This document shows, piece after piece, positions 43,577 through 52,401 of a stretch of DNA of 64,000 nucleotides; positions within the stretch are counted from its first letter, which is position 1, and every line of letters begins with the position of its first letter. The stretch lies in contig CP088295.1 in assembly GCA_024666565.1 (NCBI GenBank), positions 3,100,001 to 3,164,000 on the forward strand, written 5' to 3'. The position numbers and the translations under genes are program-made. The notes under the pieces were generated by a model that saw nothing but the letters and a program-made list of their open reading frames with translations, was not told the DNA's origin and searched no databases. The stretch is from Svornostia abyssi (GTDB lineage: Bacteria; Actinomycetota; Thermoleophilia; Solirubrobacterales; Solirubrobacteraceae).

Positions 43577-44911
43577 GTGTTCGACGCCCTCTCCGAGAAG
43601 CTCCAGGCCACGCTGAGCGACGTCCGCCAGCGCGGCACGCTCACCGAGGACGACGTCAACGCCGCGATGCGCGAGATCCGTCTCGCGCTGCTCGAGGCGG
43701 ATGTGAACTTCAAGGTCGTGAAGTCCTTCACGGCCTCGGTGAAGGAGCGATGCCTGGGCGCGGACGTCGTCGGCGCGCTGAATCCCGGCCAGCAGGTCGT
43801 GAAGATCGTCGACGAGGAACTCACCGCGCTCATGGGCGGCTCCTCGGCCGGACTGGCGTTCGCGCCGCGGCCGCCCACCGTGATCCTCATGGCCGGCCTG
43901 CAGGGCTCGGGCAAGACGACCGCCACGGCCAAGCTCGCGCGGTTCCTCAAGGAGAACAACGACTCGTCGGTCGCTGTCGCCGCGTGTGACGTCTACCGCC
44001 CGGCGGCGGTCGACCAGCTCGTGAAGGTCGGCGGCCAGGTCGGCGCGACGGTCTACGAGAAGGGCACCGACGAGAACCCGGTCGACATCGCCCGCTGGGC
44101 GCTCGACCAGGCCAAGCAGGACGGCAAGGACGTTCTCATCGTCGACACCGCGGGCCGCCTGCACGTCGACGAGTCGCTCATGGAGGAGCTCAAGGAGATC
44201 CGCAAGGCGGTCAAGCCGACGTCGATCCTGTTGGTGGTCGACGCGATGACCGGTCAGGACGCGGTGAACGTCGCCGAGCAGTTCGGCGAGGCCGTGAACT
44301 TCGACGGCGTGATCATGAGCAAGCTCGACGGCGACGCCCGCGGCGGCGCGGCGCTGTCGGTCAAGGCGGTCACGGGCAAGCCGATCCTCTTCGCGTCGAC
44401 GGGCGAGAAGCTCGACCAGTTTGAGCGCTTCCACCCCGACCGTATGGCCCAGCGGATCCTTGGCATGGGCGACGTGCTGTCGCTCATCGAGAAGGCCGAG
44501 TCGCAGGTCGAGGAGGACGAAGCCCGCGAGCTGGAGAAGAAGCTGCGCAAGGGCGAGTTCACCTTCGAGGACTTCCTCAGTCAGCTGAAGATGATGCGGA
44601 AGATGGGGCCGCTCAGCTCCCTGCTGGGCATGATCCCGGGCTTCCAGGGCTCGCAGCTGAAGAACATGAAGGTCGACGACCGCGAGCTCGATCGCGTGCA
44701 GGCGATCATCCTGTCGATGACGCCGGAGGAGCGGCGGCGGCCCGAGCTCATCAAGGGCTCGCGGCGCCTGCGCATCGCGAAGGGTTCGGGGACCTCCGTG
44801 CAGCAGGTCAACCAGCTCGTCAAGCAGTTCGGCCAGATGCAGAAGGTCATGAAGCAGCTCGGGCGGGGCAAGATGCCCGATCTCCAGGCCCTCATGCGGC
44901 AAGCGCGGTGA
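43577..44911 (+). CDS. ffh: Signal recognition particle protein Ffh
   Basis: 444 residues, GTG start. FDALSEKLQATLSDVRQRG is the N-domain helix. The G domain has GLQGSGKTTATAKLARF, ACDVYRPAAVDQL, VDTAGRLHVDES and MSKLDGDARGGAAL. The Met-rich M domain (about 310-444, MRKMGPLSSLLGMIPG) binds SRP RNA and signal peptides. GTG 43577 starts MFDALSEK directly after TACTCT; a longer in-frame extension upstream is a shadow of the opposed kinase gene. It precedes rpsP. Confidence 0.96.
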   Translation: MFDALSEKLQATLSDVRQRGTLTEDDVNAAMREIRLALLEADVNFKVVKSFTASVKERCLGADVVGALNPGQQVVKIVDEELTALMGGSSAGLAFAPRPPTVILMAGLQGSGKTTATAKLARFLKENNDSSVAVAACDVYRPAAVDQLVKVGGQVGATVYEKGTDENPVDIARWALDQAKQDGKDVLIVDTAGRLHVDESLMEELKEIRKAVKPTSILLVVDAMTGQDAVNVAEQFGEAVNFDGVIMSKLDGDARGGAALSVKAVTGKPILFASTGEKLDQFERFHPDRMAQRILGMGDVLSLIEKAESQVEEDEARELEKKLRKGEFTFEDFLSQLKMMRKMGPLSSLLGMIPGFQGSQLKNMKVDDRELDRVQAIILSMTPEERRRPELIKGSRRLRIAKGSGTSVQQVNQLVKQFGQMQKVMKQLGRGKMPDLQALMRQAR

Positions 44912-44969
44912 CGTCGTCCGAAGGACCGAGCTCGCGACGTCCGAAGGCCGAAACCACCACCTCCGCTGC

Positions 44970-44975
44970 TACTCT
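44970..44975 (+). promoter_or_regulatory. Predicted -10 of rpsP (TACTCT), near-leaderless
   Basis: TACTCT ends ten bases before ATG 44986. The same hexamer precedes ffh. The 74-base ffh-rpsP gap also has a short direct repeat, CGTCCGAAGG-like (44925-44958), with no evident role. Confidence 0.5.
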
Positions 44976-44985
44976 CTTCCGCCTT

Positions 44986-45247
44986 ATGGCAGTCCGACTC
45001 AGGCTCACACGCGTCGGTGGACGCAAGAACCCCATCTGGCGGGTCGTCGTCGCCGACCAGCGCTCCCCCGCGCGACGGTCGCGTGATCGAGACGATCGGT
45101 CAGTACAACGCCCAGACGAACCCGTCGATCATCAAGATCGACGAGGAGCGCGCCCAGTACTGGATGGATCGCGGCGCGCAGCCGACGGCGCAGGTCAAGC
45201 ACCTGCTCCGCGTCCAGTCACGGCAGGCGGCCTCGACCGAGGCATGA
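44986..45247 (+). pseudogene. rpsP: 30S ribosomal protein S16, frameshifted as read
   Basis: 86 residues after correction. It starts MAVRLRLTRVGGRKNPIWRV, the S16 signature, and breaks at a five-base C run, 45065-45069, where four are expected. One base removed gives SPRDGRVIETIGQYNAQ and on to the stop, which overlaps the KH-protein ATG. S16 is essential in bacteria, so a true frameshift here would be lethal. The clean reading on both sides makes a sequence error by far the likelier cause. It heads rpsP-KH-rimM-trmD-rplS-lepB-rnhB. Confidence 0.92.
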
Positions 45248-45498
45248 CCGACGCCGGCGCAGGGTCCCGCGACCTGTTGCGCGACGTCACCGCGATGCTG
45301 GTCGACGATCCCACGAAGGTGGCCGTCGACTCGTTCGAGGAGGACGACGGCACCGTCGTCCTCGAGCTCGCCGTCGCCGATGACGACTACGGCAAGGTCA
45401 TCGGCCGTGGCGGGCGGACCGCGAACGCGCTGCGGACCATCGTCAAGGCGTCCGCCGTTCGCGACGGCCGTCGCGTCCTCGTTGACATCGTCGACTGA
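45244..45498 (+). CDS. khpA: KH-domain RNA-binding protein KhpA
   Basis: 84 residues. The KH fold has LAVADDDYGKVIGRGGRTANALR with the GKVIGRGG loop, and RVLVDIVD at the end. KhpA proteins bind RNA widely, often with KhpB (not in this window), and influence ribosome and cell-division genes. It sits between rpsP and rimM as in most Actinobacteria and Firmicutes. The ATG overlaps the rpsP stop (ATGA). Confidence 0.93.
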   Translation: MTDAGAGSRDLLRDVTAMLVDDPTKVAVDSFEEDDGTVVLELAVADDDYGKVIGRGGRTANALRTIVKASAVRDGRRVLVDIVD

Positions 45499-45499
45499 G

Positions 45500-45991
45500 G
45501 TGACCGAGCGAGCCGTGCTGCTCGCCGGCCGGGTCGGTCGCCCGCACGGGCTCGACGGCTCGTTTCACGTCACGCGTCCGCGGGCCGGGCTGCTGCGCGT
45601 CGGCGTCACGGTTCGGTTGGGCGAGCGCACCTTCGAGATCGTCCGCGCGGCCGGGACGGACGACCGGCCGATCCTGCGGCTCGACGGCGTGGCCGGCCGC
45701 GAGGCCGTCGAGGCGTTGCGCGGCACAGATCTTTACGTCGCGCGGGAGGAGGCGCCGGCCCTCGCCGACGACGAGTACTGGGCCGAGGATCTCGAGGGCT
45801 GCGTCGTGACGGACGGCGACCGGGAACTCGGGCGCGTCGCGCGTCTGGTGGCGCTGCCGTCGTGCGAGGCTCTGGAGATGGCAGGCAGCGGCGTGCTCAT
45901 CCCGCTGGTGCGCGACGCCGTGCGCACCGTGGACATCGCGGCCGGCCGCATCGACGTCAACACCGCCTTCCTGGGAGATCTTGCGCCGTGA
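45500..45991 (+). CDS. rimM: Ribosome maturation factor RimM
   Basis: 163 residues, GTG start one base after the KH gene. LLAGRVGRPHGLDGSFHV is the RimM N-terminal motif. EEYW-like DDEYWAEDLEGCVV opens the PRC-barrel half, ending with VDIAAGRIDVNTAFL. It helps 30S head assembly through S19. It overlaps trmD by four bases. Confidence 0.93.
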   Translation: MTERAVLLAGRVGRPHGLDGSFHVTRPRAGLLRVGVTVRLGERTFEIVRAAGTDDRPILRLDGVAGREAVEALRGTDLYVAREEAPALADDEYWAEDLEGCVVTDGDRELGRVARLVALPSCEALEMAGSGVLIPLVRDAVRTVDIAAGRIDVNTAFLGDLAP

Positions 45992-46689
45992 AGCTCGACG
46001 TCGTCACCCTGTTTCCCGACTGGTTCAGCTGGTTTGCCCAGCAGCGCCACGTGCGCAACGCGTTCGAGCGCGGCCATGAGATGCGCATGCTCGATCCGCG
46101 GCCGCACACGCCGCTCTCGGGCGGCCAGGTCGATGACACGCCGTTCGGCGGCGGCGCCGGGATGGTGCTCCGGGTTGACGTCATGGACGCAGCGCTGCGC
46201 GCGTTCTATGACACCGATCCGGCCGAGCTGCGGCAGTCGCGCCGCGTGATCGCGCTGATCCCCGGCGGACGGCTGCTCGACGACCACTACGTCGACGAGC
46301 TCGCGGCCGAGGAGGACATCACGCTGCTGTGCGGCCGGTACGAGGGCTTCGACGAGCGGATCGTCCAGCACTTCTGCTCGGACACGCTCTCGGTGGGCCG
46401 GTACGTGCTGTCCGGCGGCGAGCTCGCCGCGATGGTGGTGGCCGACGCCGTCCTGCGCAAGCTGCCGGGCTCGTTGGGCCACGAGGACTCGGCGGTCGAG
46501 GAGAGCTTCTCCGCCGCGCTCGAGGGCCAGCCGGAGTACCCGCATTACACCCGGCCTGCGGAGTACCGCGGCTGGAAGGTTCCCGACGTGCTGCTGTCGG
46601 GCCATCACGCGGAGATCCGGACGTGGCGGCGCATGCGCTCGCAGGAGCGCGGCGCGGGCGGGAACGCGCTCCCGCCGGCGGCCGACTGA
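45988..46689 (+). CDS. trmD: tRNA (guanine37-N1)-methyltransferase TrmD
   Basis: 233 residues, GTG start. [12 protein letters not shown] opens the protein. The trefoil-knot SAM site has [26 protein letters not shown] and [39 protein letters not shown] is the tRNA-binding region. It methylates G37 to prevent frameshifting in translation. It overlaps the rimM stop (GTGA). It precedes rplS by 88 bases. Confidence 0.95.
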   Translation: MKLDVVTLFPDWFSWFAQQRHVRNAFERGHEMRMLDPRPHTPLSGGQVDDTPFGGGAGMVLRVDVMDAALRAFYDTDPAELRQSRRVIALIPGGRLLDDHYVDELAAEEDITLLCGRYEGFDERIVQHFCSDTLSVGRYVLSGGELAAMVVADAVLRKLPGSLGHEDSAVEESFSAALEGQPEYPHYTRPAEYRGWKVPDVLLSGHHAEIRTWRRMRSQERGAGGNALPPAAD

Positions 46690-46722
46690 GCGTGGCGCGG
46701 CCGAACGCGTCCGCGACTGCGC

Positions 46723-46766
46723 TACCATGCTCCGTCCCGGCGCGCCCCCTTTCCCGAGCGCGCGCC
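46723..46766 (+). promoter_or_regulatory. rplS promoter and leader hairpin
   Basis: TACCAT (46723-46728) is a plausible -10 placed about 50 bases before ATG 46778, so rplS, unlike most genes here, would have a leader. In it GGCGCG (46739-46744) can pair with CGCGCC (46761-46766) around a 16-base loop. No Shine-Dalgarno precedes the ATG. The hairpin could be a ribosomal-protein autoregulatory site or chance. Confidence 0.4.
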
Positions 46767-46777
46767 GTCCTCTTGCT

Positions 46778-47365
46778 ATGAGCACCGTTATCGACTCCCT
46801 TGAGCGCGCCCAGCTGCGCCGCGTCCCCAGCTTCCAGGCGGGCGATCGCGTCCGCGTCCACTTCCAGGTCGTGGAGGGCAATCGCCGCCGCACCCAGGTC
46901 TTCGAGGGCGTGGTCATCAAGCGCCAGGGCCACGGGGTGCGCGAGACCTTCACCGTCCGCAAGCAGTCCTTCGGCGTCGGTGTCGAGCGGACGTTCCCGG
47001 TGCACTCGCCCAAGATCGAGAAGATCGAGGTTCCGGCGCGCGGTGACGTCCGGCGGGCGAAGCTGTACTACCTGCGTGACCGTGTCGGCAAGCGCGCCCG
47101 GGTGCGCGAGCGCCGGTACACGGGCCCGGAGGAAGTGGTCACGCCGGGGCTGATCGCCGACGAGGTCGCCGCCGAGGCGGCTGAGGCCGAAGCCGCTGCC
47201 GCTGCCGCTGAGGCGGAGGCCGCTGCGCCGGAGGCTGAAGCCGCTGCCGTCGAGGCCGAGGCGCCCGTCGTGGAGGAGACTCCCGCCGAGCCTGAGGCCG
47301 AGGCGCCCGCCTCCGAGGAGCCCGCCGCTGACGGCGAGGCTGCCTCCGACACCACCGAGTCGTGA
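46778..47365 (+). CDS. rplS: 50S ribosomal protein L19 with long acidic C-terminal tail
   Basis: 195 residues, against about 115 usually. Residues 1-115 are ordinary L19 ([55 protein letters not shown]). Residues 120-195 are an Ala/Glu/Pro tail ([20 protein letters not shown]) with no basic residues, so strongly negative. L19 sits at the 30S-50S interface, where a disordered acidic tail would project outward. ATG 46778 was chosen over an upstream in-frame ATG because it starts the family N terminus. It overlaps lepB by four bases. Confidence 0.93.
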   Translation: MSTVIDSLERAQLRRVPSFQAGDRVRVHFQVVEGNRRRTQVFEGVVIKRQGHGVRETFTVRKQSFGVGVERTFPVHSPKIEKIEVPARGDVRRAKLYYLRDRVGKRARVRERRYTGPEEVVTPGLIADEVAAEAAEAEAAAAAAEAEAAAPEAEAAAVEAEAPVVEETPAEPEAEAPASEEPAADGEAASDTTES

Positions 47366-47973
47366 GCGCCAAGGCCAAGTCGACGGGCAACTCGCTCGTC
47401 GAGCTGGTCGTCATCGTCGCGGTCGCCCTTGGGCTCGCGCTGGGCATCCAGGCGTTTCTCGTCAAGCCGTATCGGATCCCGTCGGAGTCGATGGTCCCGA
47501 CGCTCGAGATCGGGCAGCGGGTCCTCGTCAACCGCATCGGCACCCGGTTCTCCGACCCGTCGGTCGGCGACGTGACGGTGTTCCATCCGCCGCGTGGGTC
47601 GGAGACGAATGAGTGCGGTGCCGAGCCTCGCGAGGGCCAGGCGTGCCCGAAGCCGACACCGACGCGGTCGGACGTGAACTTCATCAAGCGGATCGTCGCC
47701 GGCCCGGGTGACCGGGTTGCGATCGTCGAGGGTCGCGTGATCCTCAACGGGAAGCGTCAGGACGAGGACTTCATCCGGCCGTGTGCGGACCCGCAGGATC
47801 CGTCGTGCAACTTCCCGACGCCCGTGGTGGTTCCCGCCGACCATTACTTCATGATGGGCGATAACCGCGGAGCGTCTGATGACAGCCGCTTCTGGGGTCC
47901 CGTCCCGAATGAGTGGATCATCGGCAACGCCTTCGCCACCTACTGGCCTCCCAAGAAGATCGGCCTCCTCTGA
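47362..47973 (+). CDS. lepB: Signal peptidase I
   Basis: 203 residues, GTG start. A single N-terminal membrane helix ([18 protein letters not shown]) is followed by [13 protein letters not shown] with the catalytic Ser, [14 protein letters not shown] with the catalytic Lys, and [19 protein letters not shown]. It removes signal peptides on the outer face of the membrane. It overlaps the rplS stop and precedes rnhB by one base. An inserted Cys-containing loop ([18 protein letters not shown] and [14 protein letters not shown]) could form disulfides outside. Confidence 0.95.
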   Translation: MSAKAKSTGNSLVELVVIVAVALGLALGIQAFLVKPYRIPSESMVPTLEIGQRVLVNRIGTRFSDPSVGDVTVFHPPRGSETNECGAEPREGQACPKPTPTRSDVNFIKRIVAGPGDRVAIVEGRVILNGKRQDEDFIRPCADPQDPSCNFPTPVVVPADHYFMMGDNRGASDDSRFWGPVPNEWIIGNAFATYWPPKKIGLL

Positions 47974-47974
47974 G

Positions 47975-48631
47975 GTGGCTCGGCGACGGCGCTCCAACGG
48001 GAGCAAGCTGTTCGCCCATGACCGTGCGCTCGGCTTCCGGTATGTCGCCGGGGCCGACGAGGCCGGGCGCGGTTGCCTGGCGGGTCCGCTCGTCGCGGGC
48101 GCGGCGCTGTTCGATCTCGAGCGCCTGACGGTCTCCGACGTTCGTGCACTCGGCGCGCTGAACGACTCCAAGCAGCACGGCGCCGAGGCACGCGCCACGC
48201 TGCTGCCGATCGTGTTGCGGGTGGCGGTGCGCGTCGCGGTCGTCACGCGGTGCGCCCCGGGGATCGATACGCGCGGACTGCACAAGACGAACCTCGAGGC
48301 GTTGCGTACGGCGCTGCGGCGTGTCGCGGTCCCCGGCACGATCTGCCTGTCCGACGGGTTTCCGGTCGGGGACGTCGGCGGGCACGAGACCCGCGCCATC
48401 GTCGAGGGCGACGCGAAGAGCGCGGCGATCGCCGCCGCGTCGATCGTGGCCAAGGTCACCCGCGACCGGTTCATGGAGCGCGCCGACGTCCGCCACCCGG
48501 GGTGGGAGTTCGCTCGGCACGTCGGCTATTCGACGCCGGAGCACCGCGAAGCGATCCGGCGCCAAGGCGTCTCGCCGCTGCACCGCATGTCGTTTCAGAG
48601 CACGGCCTACCAGCAACTCGCGCTCGGGTAG
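47975..48631 (+). CDS. rnhB: Ribonuclease HII
   Basis: 218 residues, GTG start one base after lepB. YVAGADEAGRGCLAGPL holds the first catalytic acid pair, LSDGFPVGD the second Asp, and SIVAKVTRDRFMERA the third region. It removes ribonucleotides from DNA:RNA hybrids. It ends the rpsP-lepB-rnhB run. Confidence 0.94.
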   Translation: MARRRRSNGSKLFAHDRALGFRYVAGADEAGRGCLAGPLVAGAALFDLERLTVSDVRALGALNDSKQHGAEARATLLPIVLRVAVRVAVVTRCAPGIDTRGLHKTNLEALRTALRRVAVPGTICLSDGFPVGDVGGHETRAIVEGDAKSAAIAAASIVAKVTRDRFMERADVRHPGWEFARHVGYSTPEHREAIRRQGVSPLHRMSFQSTAYQQLALG

Positions 48632-48726
48632 TCCCTCGCCGGGGTGCTCCCGTGGAAGGTACGGATGCGGTCGCGTCCGATGCCGGATGTGATGTCGTGG
48701 GGCCACACCGAGGAGAGGACTCCAGC

Positions 48727-49239
48727 ATGGGACTGCTTCGCCACAACGATGACGTGCCGCAGGGCCGCCGCTTCCGGATGCGAGAGAAGCTCGCGTCCAT
48801 CGGCGACGACTCCTGGATCGAGGACGAGCAGGGCCAGCGCCTGTTCAAGGTCGACGGCAAGGCGCTCCGGATGCGCGACACGTTCGTGCTGGAGGATCTG
48901 AGCGGCAACGAGCTCGCGAAGATCCAGGAGAAGAAGCTCAGCGTGCGGGACAAGATGACGGTGGAGCGCGACGGTCGGACCCTGGCCACGATCCACAAGG
49001 CGCTCGTAGGGATCCGCGACCGCTTCGACATCGACGTCGAGGGCGGCGAGGGCTTGAAGGCCAAGGGCAACGTGGTCCAGCACGAGTACGAGATCAAGCG
49101 CGACGACACGGTGGTCGCGACCGTGTCGCGGAAGTGGTTCCGGGTCCGCGACACGTACGGCGTCGAGATCAGGAGCGGCGAGGACGAGGCGCTCCTGCTT
49201 GCCGTCACCGTGGCGCTGGATGAGATGAGCCGCGACTGA
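48727..49239 (+). CDS. LURP-one-related (LOR/tubby-like) protein
   Basis: 170 residues. Repeated beta-strand units (RFRMREKLASIGDDSWIED, FKVDGKALRMRDTFVLEDL, RDRFDIDVEGG) and the motif RMRDTFVLED match the LOR family, a twelve-strand barrel related to tubby and phospholipid scramblases. The bacterial role is unknown. GGAGAGGA lies about eight bases before ATG 48727, one of the few clear Shine-Dalgarno sites. It occupies the place between rnhB and yraN where DUF2469 is common in actinobacteria. Confidence 0.8.
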   Translation: MGLLRHNDDVPQGRRFRMREKLASIGDDSWIEDEQGQRLFKVDGKALRMRDTFVLEDLSGNELAKIQEKKLSVRDKMTVERDGRTLATIHKALVGIRDRFDIDVEGGEGLKAKGNVVQHEYEIKRDDTVVATVSRKWFRVRDTYGVEIRSGEDEALLLAVTVALDEMSRD

Positions 49240-49243
49240 GCCA

Positions 49244-49618
49244 TCAGAAGCATCCCTCGAGATGATCGAGGGCGAGGAGCCGGCCGGCGCCGTCGATCGT
49301 CACGCCGATCGCGTCGAACCGCAGCTCGGGAACCCGTGGCCGCTCGGCGGTCTGGGCGAGCCAGGCGCTCGCCATCCTGCGGACCTGCGCCTGCTTGGCC
49401 GGCGAGACCGCGGCGAGCGGGGTGCCCGCGCGGGCGGAGGCACGCCGAGTCTTGACCTCCACGAAGACCAGGGCGTTTCCGTCGCACACGATCAGGTCGA
49501 TCTCCCCGTGTCGGGTCCGATGGTTCCGGGCGACGAGCTCATACCCGCGGCGGCGGAGATGCTCCAGCGCGCGGTGCTCGCCACGCTGGCCGAGGGTGCG
49601 TCGAGGGTCTGTGGACAT
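49244..49618 (-). CDS. yraN: YraN family (UPF0102) nuclease-like protein
   Basis: 124 residues. LGQRGEHRALEHLRRRGYEL and HGEIDLIVCDGNALVFVEVKTRR form the restriction-endonuclease-like core with the D-(E)VK pattern. The cellular role is unclear, though it is often next to rnhB and comM. Minus TACGGT lies seven bases before ATG 49618, predicting a leaderless start. Here it is inverted relative to rnhB and comM, unlike the co-directional order in most relatives. Confidence 0.88.
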   Translation of the reverse strand: MSTDPRRTLGQRGEHRALEHLRRRGYELVARNHRTRHGEIDLIVCDGNALVFVEVKTRRASARAGTPLAAVSPAKQAQVRRMASAWLAQTAERPRVPELRFDAIGVTIDGAGRLLALDHLEGCF

Positions 49619-49625
49619 GGCCTCG

Positions 49626-49631
49626 ACCGTA
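49626..49631 (-). promoter_or_regulatory. Predicted leaderless -10 of yraN (TACGGT)
   Basis: Minus TACGGT ends seven bases before ATG 49618. The gap to comM (49619-49773) also has a direct repeat, GCTGCGCAG (49711-49719 and 49732-49740). Confidence 0.5.
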
Positions 49632-49760
49632 CGTTCGGGCGCCGCGCACGGGAGTGACGGCGTGTGCCGATAGTGAGGAGCGTCCGCGGCGATCCGCCGG
49701 ATCCGGGGACGCTGCGCAGCATTGTCACCGCGCTGCGCAGACCCGGCACAGGTCCGTCCG

Positions 49761-49766
49761 TAGCGT
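49761..49766 (+). promoter_or_regulatory. Predicted leaderless -10 of comM (TAGCGT)
   Basis: TAGCGT ends seven bases before ATG 49774, with no Shine-Dalgarno. Confidence 0.5.
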
Positions 49767-49773
49767 CGCCGCC

Positions 49774-51276
49774 ATGCTTGCTCGAGTCACCTGCTTCGCC
49801 CTCGATGGCCTGCGACCGCGCCGGGTCACCGTCGAGGTGGACCTCCGCACAGGGCTTCCGGCCCTCACGATCGTCGGGCGCGCCGACGCCGCCGTCCGCG
49901 AATCTCGCGAGCGGGTGCACAGCGCGCTGCTCAACTCGGGCTTTCAGTTCCCGCAGCGCCGGATCACGGTGAACCTCGCGCCGGCGCAGTTGCGCAAGCA
50001 GGGGCCGGGCTTCGACCTCGCCACCGCGTGCGGGATCCTGGCGGCCAGCGGTCAGATCCCGGCCGACCGGCTCGCCGGCTGGGCGGTCTTCGGTGAGTTG
50101 TCGCTGGGTGGGGAGCTTCGCCCGTGCGGCGGCGCCCTGGCCGCGGCCGAGGGCGCTCGCGCGGCGGGTCTCGACGGGATCGTCGTCCCGTGGGCCTGCG
50201 CGGGGGAAGCGGGGCTGGTCACCGGACTCGAGGTCGCCGCGGCCCACACGCTCGCTGATGTCGCCGCGCTGCTTCGGGGCGCCGCCCCGAAGGCTCCGCC
50301 GCCGGTCGCACCTGCCGCGTCTGGCGGCACCGAGTTCCTCATCGACCTCGCCGACATCCGCGGCCATGCAGGTGCGCTGCGCGCCCTGGAGATCGCCGCC
50401 GCGGGCGGACACAACCTGCTGCTTTCCGGCCCGCCCGGAACGGGGAAGACGATGCTGGCGCGCAGACTGCCGACCATCCTCCCGCCGCTCGATCCGGAGG
50501 AGGCCCTCGAGGTCACGCGGATCCACTCGATCGCCGGGTTGCGCGTCGGCCGGGGCCTGATCGAACAACCGCCGTTCCGGGCCCCGCACCACACGATCTC
50601 GGCGCCCGGACTCGTCGGCGGCGGCGCCGGTCCGTCCCCTGGGGAGGCGACGCTGGCGCACCGTGGCGTGCTGTTCCTCGATGAGCTCTCGGAGTTCTCG
50701 CGGCCCGCGCTGGAGGCGCTGCGCCAGCCGCTGGAGGACGGGCACGTCACGATCGTGCGCGGTCAAACGGCCACGTGCTTTCCGACGCGCGTGATGCTGG
50801 CGGCGGCGACGAACCCGTGTCCGTGCGGCGAAGGTGGCGCGGCGTGCCGGTGCACCAGCGCCGATCTGACGCGCCACCGGCGACGGCTCAGCGGCCCGCT
50901 CCTGGATCGGCTCGACCTGCTGGTGGCGGTGCACCGCCCGACGGCCGGGGAGCTTGCGGCGCCGCCGGTGACGGATTCCGCGACGGTGCGCCAGCGGGTG
51001 GCGGCCGCGCGGTGGCGTCAACGGGCACGCAACGGTGGGCTGAACACCACCGTCACCGCCACGGACCTCGCGCGGGCGCTGCGACCCGGCGCTCGAGCAC
51101 TGCTCCGTGAGGTCTACGAGCGCGGGACGCTGAGTGCGCGCGGGCACGCCCGGGCCCTGCGCGTCGCGCGCACGGTGGCCGACCTCGACGGTTCCGAGGA
51201 GATCACCGTCGAGCACCTGTTGGAGGCGCTCGGGTTGCGGCAGGAGCAGGGCGAGACCACGCCGGTCGCCGCATGA
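49774..51276 (+). CDS. comM: ComM/YifB-type Mg-chelatase-like AAA+ ATPase
   Basis: 500 residues. An N-terminal lon-protease-like fold (about 1-175, VEVDLRTGLPALTIVGRAD, QFPQRRITVNLAPA) is followed by the AAA+ core with GPPGTGKTMLARRL, RAPHHTISAPGLVGG and VLFLDELSEFSR. A cysteine set (NPCPCGEG, CRC) and a C-terminal Mg_chelatase_C helix bundle complete it. ComM helicases promote branch migration in natural transformation. The stop overlaps dprA (ATGA), as the competence link predicts. Confidence 0.94.
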   Translation: MLARVTCFALDGLRPRRVTVEVDLRTGLPALTIVGRADAAVRESRERVHSALLNSGFQFPQRRITVNLAPAQLRKQGPGFDLATACGILAASGQIPADRLAGWAVFGELSLGGELRPCGGALAAAEGARAAGLDGIVVPWACAGEAGLVTGLEVAAAHTLADVAALLRGAAPKAPPPVAPAASGGTEFLIDLADIRGHAGALRALEIAAAGGHNLLLSGPPGTGKTMLARRLPTILPPLDPEEALEVTRIHSIAGLRVGRGLIEQPPFRAPHHTISAPGLVGGGAGPSPGEATLAHRGVLFLDELSEFSRPALEALRQPLEDGHVTIVRGQTATCFPTRVMLAAATNPCPCGEGGAACRCTSADLTRHRRRLSGPLLDRLDLLVAVHRPTAGELAAPPVTDSATVRQRVAAARWRQRARNGGLNTTVTATDLARALRPGARALLREVYERGTLSARGHARALRVARTVADLDGSEEITVEHLLEALGLRQEQGETTPVAA

Positions 51277-52400
51277 CTGCCTGCGACGACTGTCTGCGTC
51301 GTGCCTGGCTCATCGCGATGCTGTCGGGCAACCTCGAACGGGCGCGGCGTCGCGGAGGCGTCCTCGCGCTCGACGACGACGCGCTGATCGACGCCCTGGG
51401 TGGGACCGAACGGCACGAGCTGGCCAAGCAGTACGCCGGCTTCGACCCGCGGCGCGGGCGGGCGATCGTGCAGGCTGCGGGCTTGACGTCGCGATGCGCG
51501 CACAGTGACGGCTACCCGTCACGGCTGAGCGATCTCGAGGATGCCCCGGCGGCGCTCTTCGTGGCGGGACGACCAGGGGCGCTTGACGCGCTGGCATCGG
51601 ACGATGACCTCGCCCCCGCCGTGGCGATCGTCGGCGCTCGCCGCTGTGCGGGCGAGGGAGAGGAGGTGGCGCGCGCGCTCGGGCAGGGCCTCGCTGCGGC
51701 CGGGGTCTGCGTGGTCAGCGGCCTCGCGCTGGGGATCGACAGCGCCGCGCACCACGGCGCGCTGGCAGCGTCGCGGCCTCAGCCGGCTGGCCCGATCGCC
51801 CCGACCATCGCGGTCCTTGCGGGCGGGGCCGACGTCATCTACCCGCCCTCGGGGCGCGGGCTGTACACGCAGATCGTGGAGACGGGCTGCGTGGTGAGCG
51901 AGCTGCCGCCCGGCGTGCGCCCGCGCAAGTGGTCGTTCCCGGCTCGGAACCGGATCATCGCCGGCCTTGCGGGCATGACGGTGGTGGTGCAGGCACGCGA
52001 GCGATCCGGCTCACTGATCACGGCGGACCTGGCGATGCAGCTCGGCCGCCCGGTCGGCGCGGTCCCGGGGCCCGTCACCCGCGGGCTGTCACAGGGCTCA
52101 AACGCGCTGCTGCACGACGGAGCCCACGTCATCCGCGACGCGCGCGACGTGCTGGAAGCACTGCTTCCCGGCTACCGTCACGAACCGGCTCGCGGTCCGA
52201 ACCTCGCGCCGGACCTGGCGGCGGTGCTCACCGCGGTGGAGAACGGGCACGCGACGCCCGGCGAGGTCGCGGGTGCACACGGCGGCGATCCCGCAGCCGC
52301 GCTCACGGCGCTGACGCGGCTGGAGCTGCTCGGGCTCGTCCGCCGCGACCCCGCCGGCCGATACGCGCGCGCCGCAGACCTCGGCCCGGCGCTCCTATGA
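51273..52400 (+). CDS. dprA: DNA processing protein DprA
   Basis: 375 residues. The Rossmann fold has [36 protein letters not shown] and [12 protein letters not shown]. The RSG/KWSFP core reads [18 protein letters not shown] and [16 protein letters not shown]-terminal winged helix (about 300-375) follows. DprA loads RecA on incoming single-stranded DNA during transformation. N-terminal Cys-rich [10 protein letters not shown] is common in actinobacterial copies. It overlaps comM and thiD. Confidence 0.94.
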   Translation: MTACDDCLRRAWLIAMLSGNLERARRRGGVLALDDDALIDALGGTERHELAKQYAGFDPRRGRAIVQAAGLTSRCAHSDGYPSRLSDLEDAPAALFVAGRPGALDALASDDDLAPAVAIVGARRCAGEGEEVARALGQGLAAAGVCVVSGLALGIDSAAHHGALAASRPQPAGPIAPTIAVLAGGADVIYPPSGRGLYTQIVETGCVVSELPPGVRPRKWSFPARNRIIAGLAGMTVVVQARERSGSLITADLAMQLGRPVGAVPGPVTRGLSQGSNALLHDGAHVIRDARDVLEALLPGYRHEPARGPNLAPDLAAVLTAVENGHATPGEVAGAHGGDPAAALTALTRLELLGLVRRDPAGRYARAADLGPALL

Positions 52401-52401
52401 T
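52396..52401 (+). promoter_or_regulatory. Predicted leaderless -10 inside the dprA-thiD junction (TATGAT)
   Basis: TATGAT spans the dprA stop TGA and ends seven bases before GTG 52409 of thiD. It is close to the TATAAT consensus. Confidence 0.5.

Noticed and set aside
49691..49703. GATCCG-C-CGGATC palindrome in the yraN-comM gap as an operator
   Set aside because: Six-base arms are expected by chance in GC-rich DNA, and it lies more than 50 bases from either predicted promoter.
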